Assembly: GCA_029945985.1 (NCBI GenBank)
Contig: JAQSDP010000469.1
Coordinates: 1-12,453, forward strand
Length of the DNA stretch: 12,453 nucleotides
Direction of reading: 5' to 3'
Source of the DNA: a bacterium
GTDB taxonomy: Bacteria > Acidobacteriota > Blastocatellia > Pyrinomonadales > Pyrinomonadaceae
In this document: piece by piece, positions 8,203 through 12,453 of the stretch
How the letters are laid out: each line of letters begins with the position of its first letter
How positions within the stretch are numbered: the stretch's first letter is position 1
Made by a program: the position numbers and the translations under genes
The notes under the pieces: generated by a model
Databases searched by the model: none
The model's input: the letters and a program-made list of their open reading frames with translations, nothing else
What the model was told of the DNA's origin: nothing

Positions 8203-8234
8203 CCGCTAATCGCCAGGTCTACTTATCGGTTAGG
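8198..8234. terminator. Inverted repeat between convergent operons, possible bidirectional terminator
   Basis: CCTAGCCGCTAA (8198-8209) pairs with TTATCGGTTAGG (8223-8234) around a 13-base loop. In the + transcript there are ten Watson-Crick pairs plus one G-U and one mismatch. The repeat contains the TAG stop of the tetraheme gene and the TAA stop of the NapC/NirT gene. There is no clear U-tract on either side, so efficient intrinsic termination is uncertain. Its place between converging genes favours a transcript 3'-end role. Confidence 0.45.
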
Positions 8235-9854
8235 ACGCTGGAATCTTACCGGTTCATAAGATCCCTTGTGACATTCTGAGCATTGGAATTGGGAAATGTC
8301 GCCCAAGTTTAGGGGATGCTTGAACGTTTGATCCCCCTTGTGGCAAGCCGCACATTGGAATGTGTTCTTGTCTCCAAGATTCACAGGGTGTTGAAAAGCC
8401 CCGTCTTTCGCAGCAATGGTCTTTCCGCCGAACGTTTGGTCGAGGGTCGTGTGGCAAATGCTGCATTCATTTCTGATGACTTTTCCTTCCTTACTGGACT
8501 GCTGTCCATCGTGGCAGCGAAAACATCCCTGAGCATTATAGTGGCCAATGTTGTTCGCGTGCGTTGACCAATTCGTCTTCATCTCCGGGAAGAAGTACGT
8601 TTGATAGATCCGCTGCACTTCCGTGATCGCCGCGTTTACAGCCTCGGCGCGTGAATTTAAAACATCGGCATGGTTCGCCTGGTAGTAGGAATTGAGGTCT
8701 GCAGCGATCGTGGTTACCGCTTCATCGTTGGTAGCGTACGGCTTGGATAGCACCTCAACGGCCTTCATCTTAATGTACGGCAGAGTGATGTCGATCCGGT
8801 TGGCAGTCAGAGCTTCGTCGATCGCTTGATTTGGGGATAAGTAAATGTGGGTCGGCCGGTTGTGGCAATCGATGCAGTTCATTGTCCGTTTGGGAGCCTC
8901 CTCGATCTGCGACGATGAAAGCGAGGCATCTTTCGCGGTGAACTCGACGACCTTTCCATCAGGTCCCTTCATTCGAACCCAGGGAATGTCTTTGAGTTTG
9001 TCGTCCGCGGCGACGTAGGTGATCTCGTTCGCGACATTCATGTGCCAATGGATCCCGCCGGACTGGCCGCCTTCTGAACTTCCTCCGCCCACCTTGATTA
9101 GCATGCGGGTCTGGTTCAGCGAATTCTGCTCGTCGTAACCGTAATGATTGAATACTCTCAGTTTGTCACCGTGAAACTTTTCGGACCAGTGGCACTTCTG
9201 GCATGTCTCGGTCGCCGACCGCATGTTGTGAACCGGGGTCTGGATCGGTCGGTTGTAGTCATTCGTGATAACGCCGTAGAGCTGCCGCATTCCGGAAAAC
9301 TTCGATCGAACATACCACTCCGCACCGCCGCCGACATGGCATTCGACGCACCGTACCTTGGCATGCGGTGACGCCTTGTAGGCGACGAACTCGGGTTTCA
9401 TTACAACGTGACAGGCTTGCCCGCAGAAGGTGACTGATTCCGTATATTCGTATGCCCGATAGCTTCCGAAGGCGCTCATGAAGAGGAATACGAACGCAAG
9501 GATCATGAAGACGAGCAAAGACCGTCTACGCTGCGGGTCGTTCAAGTCGAGAACCGGGAATTGTGCGACGCCGGCTTCGGGGTTCGCGCGTCGGCGTCGG
9601 CGCTCGAGTAATGCTCCCACGAGTACGATAAAGAGCCCGAAGACCAGTATGCTGGGGACGAAGACAAACGTAATGAGATCGGTATACGGGTTCTCCGTCC
9701 CGCCCGAAAGCTCCATGAGTATCAACAGGACGATACTCGTGAAACTCGCGGCGACAACTGCGATGCCGGCAAAGCTCACATAATTGCGGAGAAGGCTTGG
9801 GACCTTTTGCTTCAGTTGTTCTTCGTCAGCACGTTTTGGTTCTTCTTCGCTCAT
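8223..9854 (-). CDS. NapC/NirT-family multiheme quinol dehydrogenase (ImcH-like)
   Basis: This is a 543-aa inner-membrane cytochrome that probably oxidises menaquinol and passes electrons to periplasmic cytochromes. Predicted membrane helices lie at about 24-48, 60-83 and 111-129; the rest is periplasmic. The NapC/NirT core follows, with CGQACH (144-149, a CX3CH heme motif) and then CVECH (169). Further motifs start at 218, 327, 444, 464, 501 and 525, giving seven CxxCH plus the CX3CH. Three helices, a NapC/NirT core and about seven hemes recall Geobacter ImcH, used for high-potential extracellular acceptors. A helical heme-free segment (about 340-420) precedes the last hemes. The C-terminus holds two 24-residue repeats, each with HP.NLGD, FQC and CHKG. 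Start ATG 9854 has only a weak AGAAG-type ribosome site. It is the last gene of the - strand set, converging on the porin operon. Confidence 0.9.
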   Translation of the reverse strand: MSEEEPKRADEEQLKQKVPSLLRNYVSFAGIAVVAASFTSIVLLILMELSGGTENPYTDLITFVFVPSILVFGLFIVLVGALLERRRRRANPEAGVAQFPVLDLNDPQRRRSLLVFMILAFVFLFMSAFGSYRAYEYTESVTFCGQACHVVMKPEFVAYKASPHAKVRCVECHVGGGAEWYVRSKFSGMRQLYGVITNDYNRPIQTPVHNMRSATETCQKCHWSEKFHGDKLRVFNHYGYDEQNSLNQTRMLIKVGGGSSEGGQSGGIHWHMNVANEITYVAADDKLKDIPWVRMKGPDGKVVEFTAKDASLSSSQIEEAPKRTMNCIDCHNRPTHIYLSPNQAIDEALTANRIDITLPYIKMKAVEVLSKPYATNDEAVTTIAADLNSYYQANHADVLNSRAEAVNAAITEVQRIYQTYFFPEMKTNWSTHANNIGHYNAQGCFRCHDGQQSSKEGKVIRNECSICHTTLDQTFGGKTIAAKDGAFQHPVNLGDKNTFQCAACHKGDQTFKHPLNLGDISQFQCSECHKGSYEPVRFQRPNR

Positions 9855-9968
9855 AACGTTCTTCTTCGTTCAGCTGGCAAACAGCCACACCCCGACCCAA
9901 CTGCACTCGGTGAAACCTGTGGAGTCGGAGCGGGGTTCCGTAGCTGATCGTCTAAGTGCGTTTGTTCA

Positions 9969-10304
9969 TCAAGTTTTCGGTGTTCTCAACGTTCGCATAT
10001 GCTCTGCCAACGCCTTCGCCTCATCGGCGGTCATTCCCTTTGCTTCATATCCCGGCATGTACGGCGGTTTCTCGCCCTTCCTACCCTTCAATATGGTCTG
10101 AATGTGTTCCTCGTCCGGCTTCGCCGGATCATAAGCTTTCGCAGCTGTCGGTGTATGGCACATCGCGCACTGGGCTTTGAATGTCGCCGCGGCGTCAGGT
10201 GTGGCCGCCGATGTCACGATCGGTTCGGTCTTAAACCCGAGGATCGCGAACAGCCCGAGGAAAAGTACGGCCGCTGCAATAAGTTTTATTCGAGTGATCG
10301 TCAT
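9969..10304 (-). CDS. Membrane-anchored monoheme class I cytochrome c
   Basis: This small cytochrome (111 aa) has one CxxCH motif (CAMCH, about residue 46) and a later Met in PPYMPGYEAKGM, which would be the distal heme ligand as in class I c-type cytochromes. The C-terminal helix TADEAKALAEHMRTL is typical of the fold. Residues about 6-24 form a hydrophobic signal or uncleaved anchor. I chose ATG 10304 because AGGAG lies 8 bases upstream (10313-10317) and the leader then begins right at the signal. The open frame reaches an ATG at 10355, but the extra 17 residues do not look like a leader. It lies 114 bases before the NapC/NirT gene in the same direction and could relay electrons from it or feed an oxidase. 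The partner is inferred from context only. Confidence 0.88.
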   Translation of the reverse strand: MTITRIKLIAAAVLFLGLFAILGFKTEPIVTSAATPDAAATFKAQCAMCHTPTAAKAYDPAKPDEEHIQTILKGRKGEKPPYMPGYEAKGMTADEAKALAEHMRTLRTPKT

Positions 10305-10431
10305 ATATATGGCTCCTAAGCTCATCGTTGGAGTTGTCGCTCTATTGATATGCAACGCGTATACCTTTACGGACCCCTCGAAAACCCAGTCCTAATCACC
10401 GATTTCGTTTCCGCCGGTTCTGAATTTGGTG

Positions 10432-10468
10432 GAATGTTCGCGAACCACCGCAGTGGGCGCGAACATTC
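10432..10468 (-). terminator. Strong hairpin after the nonaheme lipoprotein gene
   Basis: GAATGTTCGCG (10432-10442) and CGCGAACATTC (10458-10468) form a perfect 11-bp inverted repeat. The 15-base loop can itself pair CCAC with GTGG. It starts six bases after the TAG stop of the lipoprotein gene, which suggests a transcript end or mRNA-protecting hairpin. No T-run follows on the - strand, so Rho-independent termination is not certain. It could also be a protein-binding palindrome upstream of the monoheme gene. Confidence 0.6.
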
Positions 10469-10474
10469 TCGCGG

Positions 10475-11380
10475 CTAGAACTCGAACGACGATCCCTGGT
10501 GACAACGTTTACAGTCGCCAAAGTCTGTTCCCCCAAACGCTCTTTTGTCGTTATGGCAGGTCGCACAGCTAAGTGTTTTGCCAGTCGAACGATGAAACGC
10601 CATCATGGGCTCCGTCACCTGATTCTCTCCCGAACCCGGGCGCACCGTGTGGCAGGAACTGCAGTTCATACTTTTGTGACGGACGTGGCTGAAGCTTCCC
10701 ACATATTTGGCGGCCGTTTGAACCGGACCTGGGCTGCCCGATTGGTGGCAAGTGCTGCACGAATCGATATTGCTTCCCTGAGCAGCCATCTTTGTCGCCA
10801 CCGCCGTTTCGGGCGCATGACACTGAAGGCAGGTCGTGTGCGCGTTGGCTCGTGAAGGGACGGAGAATCCCTGGCCGCCCTGCGTCGGTTTATGACATGT
10901 TGCACAGTTCGCCTGCGGGACGTGTTTGGCATGATCGAATTTCGCGCTGAAGGACGCGAGTCTCGGGAATTGTTTCATCGATCCCGACGTGTTGTCGGTG
11001 TGGCATATAGAGCACATCTGGCTGCTCGTCGGGTTCTCGAAATTCTGCACGTGGCAGCCGGCGCAAGGCGAATGATTTGCCTTGCCGGGAAAACCTATCT
11101 TTGCGGGAGCCGGACCATCGTATTTGTGGCATAAGGCGCACGGAAGGTTCGCATGAGCCTCATTCTTGTGCGTGAACTGTGAGTAATCGATCGACGGATC
11201 GATCGTAGGAGCGGGCGACGGGATAACCTGCGCCTGCGCTGCGTTTGCGTTTGTAGTCTGGTTTGGCGACGGTTGGTCGCTGCAGGAGATCAAATACCCG
11301 ACAAAGATCAATAGGGACACGGCGACGACGGAACGTTTTATGACAGTGATCCGCGATGGTCTGAAAGGGCCTTGATCCAT
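10475..11380 (-). CDS. Nonaheme c-type cytochrome lipoprotein
   Basis: This 301-aa cytochrome has nine CxxCH motifs starting at 81, 106, 123, 159, 184, 208, 240, 272 and 290. Residues 11-32 are a signal peptide ending in the lipobox LISC, so Cys33 should be lipidated. Ser rather than Asp follows, which is compatible with sorting to the outer membrane. A Pro/Asn/Gln/Ala-rich linker (about 35-62) separates the anchor from the hemes. Heme modules are often preceded by F-x-H-x2-H elements (KFDHAKH, FSHVRH), as in c3/c7-type cytochromes. Start: ATG 11380 has GAGGA (11387-11391) at good spacing. A TTG at 11392 overlaps the previous stop and is less likely. The stop of the upstream nonaheme gene is 8 bases away, so the two are co-transcribed. 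It may sit on either face of the outer membrane and is the best local candidate for a terminal conduit component. Confidence 0.9.
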   Translation of the reverse strand: MDQGPFRPSRITVIKRSVVAVSLLIFVGYLISCSDQPSPNQTTNANAAQAQVIPSPAPTIDPSIDYSQFTHKNEAHANLPCALCHKYDGPAPAKIGFPGKANHSPCAGCHVQNFENPTSSQMCSICHTDNTSGSMKQFPRLASFSAKFDHAKHVPQANCATCHKPTQGGQGFSVPSRANAHTTCLQCHAPETAVATKMAAQGSNIDSCSTCHQSGSPGPVQTAAKYVGSFSHVRHKSMNCSSCHTVRPGSGENQVTEPMMAFHRSTGKTLSCATCHNDKRAFGGTDFGDCKRCHQGSSFEF

Positions 11381-11388
11381 GTCGGTCC

Positions 11389-12453
11389 TCAATTGCCTGC
11401 CGCCTTGATCGCCTGAATGTGAGAGTCGGGAATCGGTTTATTCCCAAAGCTGACGTGGCACTTCACGCAAGTGAATGATGGATTCTTCTTCCGCGAATCC
11501 ACTTCAAAGTTCAATACTCCTCCATCATCTGTTGTCGCGGTGATATGACACATACTGCACGATGTGATCGGTACCTTTTGCGTTTTTGGATCATTCGTCA
11601 ACATCGTCGTGACGCTGTGGCAGGTTGAACAGCTTAGCTCTGCGTGGCTGGCAAATTCATGTCGAAAGGTTCCGGCCGAACCGCGGCGTCGCCACGAAGT
11701 GAACATTATCTTGTCATCGATTTCCATCGCAGCAGCGAGTTTTGGATCAAAATCGGATGGAGCCTCAGGCCCCTTCAGAGTGTGGCACGTGGCACAATTC
11801 TTAGGCTCCGGCGACATTCCGCTGTCGGCCGAGTGGCAAGTGAAGCACGTGGTGTGCCCGATCGGAGACGTCTTGAAAGTTCCTTTCTTGAGCCAAAATG
11901 CGTCGCCGGACGTCGCCGGGGGCTTCGTGACATACTCGTCGTCGGATTTGTCCTGCGGCTTGTAGGTCTGATGGCACACCGAGCAGCTCTCTTCGGCGCG
12001 ACGTGGACCGGCTCCGCGTGTCCAGGATACATTAGTAAATTCCTCGCGACGCCTGTCTCCCGAGACGATCTCGATGTGCTTGTCGTGCGGAAAGCTGATC
12101 GCGAAATCTGACGTCGCATTCCGTCCTTTGGGCGTCATGTCGAATACCTCGCGCGGGTTAGGAAACGCGTGGCGCGTACTGTTTCTCGGCGAAGGGTTTG
12201 TGTGACAAATGCTACAAATTGTAGGTCGCGCACCGCTAAAGAATTGCTGCTTGTGACAATTTAGACACGATTGGTGCTTCGGATATTCCGTGATATCGGG
12301 AAAAGCGTCCTTTTCCGCCCGGACCTTTTTCCAATTGTCTGATGGAAACTTGTGACACTGATCACAGCTGACGCGGTGAGCTTTTACGTCGTGCGGGAAC
12401 TGAGAGTATTTGGCCGGTCGCGGAGTTTGGCCAGTTCTTGGTGCCGGCGTAGG
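11389..12453 (-). CDS. Multiheme c-type cytochrome, 5' end beyond the window (nine hemes visible)
   Basis: The reading frame is open from the window edge to the TGA at 11389, giving 354 visible residues without a start. Nine CxxCH motifs are visible, starting at fragment residues 30, 63, 80, 157, 203, 220, 275, 299 and 329. An internal ATG at 12138 is not the start: three heme motifs (CDQCH, CLNCH, CSICH) lie in frame upstream of it, between about 12200 and 12366. The visible N-terminus is Pro/Thr/Arg-rich, like a linker, and no signal peptide is seen, so the true start lies off the edge. FPHD elements before hemes and c3/c7-like spacing suggest a periplasmic or outer-membrane multiheme protein. 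It is coupled to the nonaheme lipoprotein gene downstream (8 bases apart). I do not recognise a named family; total heme number and location are unknown. Confidence 0.88.
   Translation of the reverse strand, partial: PTPAPRTGQTPRPAKYSQFPHDVKAHRVSCDQCHKFPSDNWKKVRAEKDAFPDITEYPKHQSCLNCHKQQFFSGARPTICSICHTNPSPRNSTRHAFPNPREVFDMTPKGRNATSDFAISFPHDKHIEIVSGDRRREEFTNVSWTRGAGPRRAEESCSVCHQTYKPQDKSDDEYVTKPPATSGDAFWLKKGTFKTSPIGHTTCFTCHSADSGMSPEPKNCATCHTLKGPEAPSDFDPKLAAAMEIDDKIMFTSWRRRGSAGTFRHEFASHAELSCSTCHSVTTMLTNDPKTQKVPITSCSMCHITATTDDGGVLNFEVDSRKKNPSFTCVKCHVSFGNKPIPDSHIQAIKAAGN

Noticed and set aside
9889..9936. Nested short stems (ACCCCG/CGGGGT with ACTC/GAGT inside) between the monoheme and NapC/NirT genes
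   Set aside because: The stems are short, interrupted and have competing pairings; no riboswitch or attenuator class is recognised.
11644..12111. 155-codon open frame on the + strand opposite the partial cytochrome
   Set aside because: The - strand frame carries regularly spaced heme motifs and runs on past the window edge; the + strand frame has no motif or ribosome site.
12351..12366. A second perfect TGTGA-N6-TCACA sequence
   Set aside because: It lies inside the partial cytochrome gene and is produced by the codons of the heme motif C-D-Q-C-H-K (TGT GAT CAG TGT CAC A). Heme-motif codons readily mimic this half-site, so without promoter context I do not call it an operator.

Overview
The window looks like a chromosomal segment of a free-living, electron-transferring Gram-negative bacterium. 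Eight of its nine genes encode multiheme or monoheme c-type cytochromes, or outer-membrane beta-barrels of the kind that sheathe such cytochromes. I count 51 candidate c-heme attachment motifs in 12.4 kb: 50 CxxCH and one CX3CH. The protein styles (DmsE/MtrA-type decahemes, MtrB/PioB-like barrels, a three-helix NapC/NirT protein) and the moderate GC content would fit Acidobacteriota. That assignment is an impression, not something the sequence proves.

Region 1 (1-959) holds one Crp/Fnr-family regulator. It combines an FNR-like cysteine pattern with a CRP-like recognition helix. Its 155-base downstream gap contains a perfect TGTGA-N6-TCACA site. The site is placed at -41.5 relative to the start point predicted from a TAAAAT -10 element, which is the geometry of a Class II activator-dependent promoter.

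Region 2 (960-8202, + strand) is a tight five-gene operon: decaheme cytochrome, porin, decaheme cytochrome, porin, tetraheme cytochrome. The two decahemes are paralogues with an almost identical membrane-targeting leader. Each is followed by a different large, cysteine-free beta-barrel, so the operon appears to encode two MtrAB-type outer-membrane electron conduits.

Region 3 (8223-12453, - strand) converges on region 2. In transcription order it holds a nonaheme cytochrome that is cut by the window edge, a nonaheme lipoprotein, a membrane-anchored monoheme class I cytochrome c, and a NapC/NirT-type quinol dehydrogenase resembling Geobacter ImcH. A strong hairpin follows the nonaheme lipoprotein gene. 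A second inverted repeat spans both stop codons where the operons meet.

Inferred working: the NapC/NirT protein takes electrons from menaquinol. The tetraheme, monoheme and possibly nonaheme proteins carry them across the periplasm. The two decaheme-porin pairs pass them through the outer membrane. The neighbouring regulator would tie expression of the + operon to oxygen, redox or another signal. No outer-surface MtrC/OmcA-like terminal reductase is recognisable in the window; the nonaheme lipoprotein is the closest candidate, or it lies outside. Direction of flow and the final acceptor cannot be read from the sequence.
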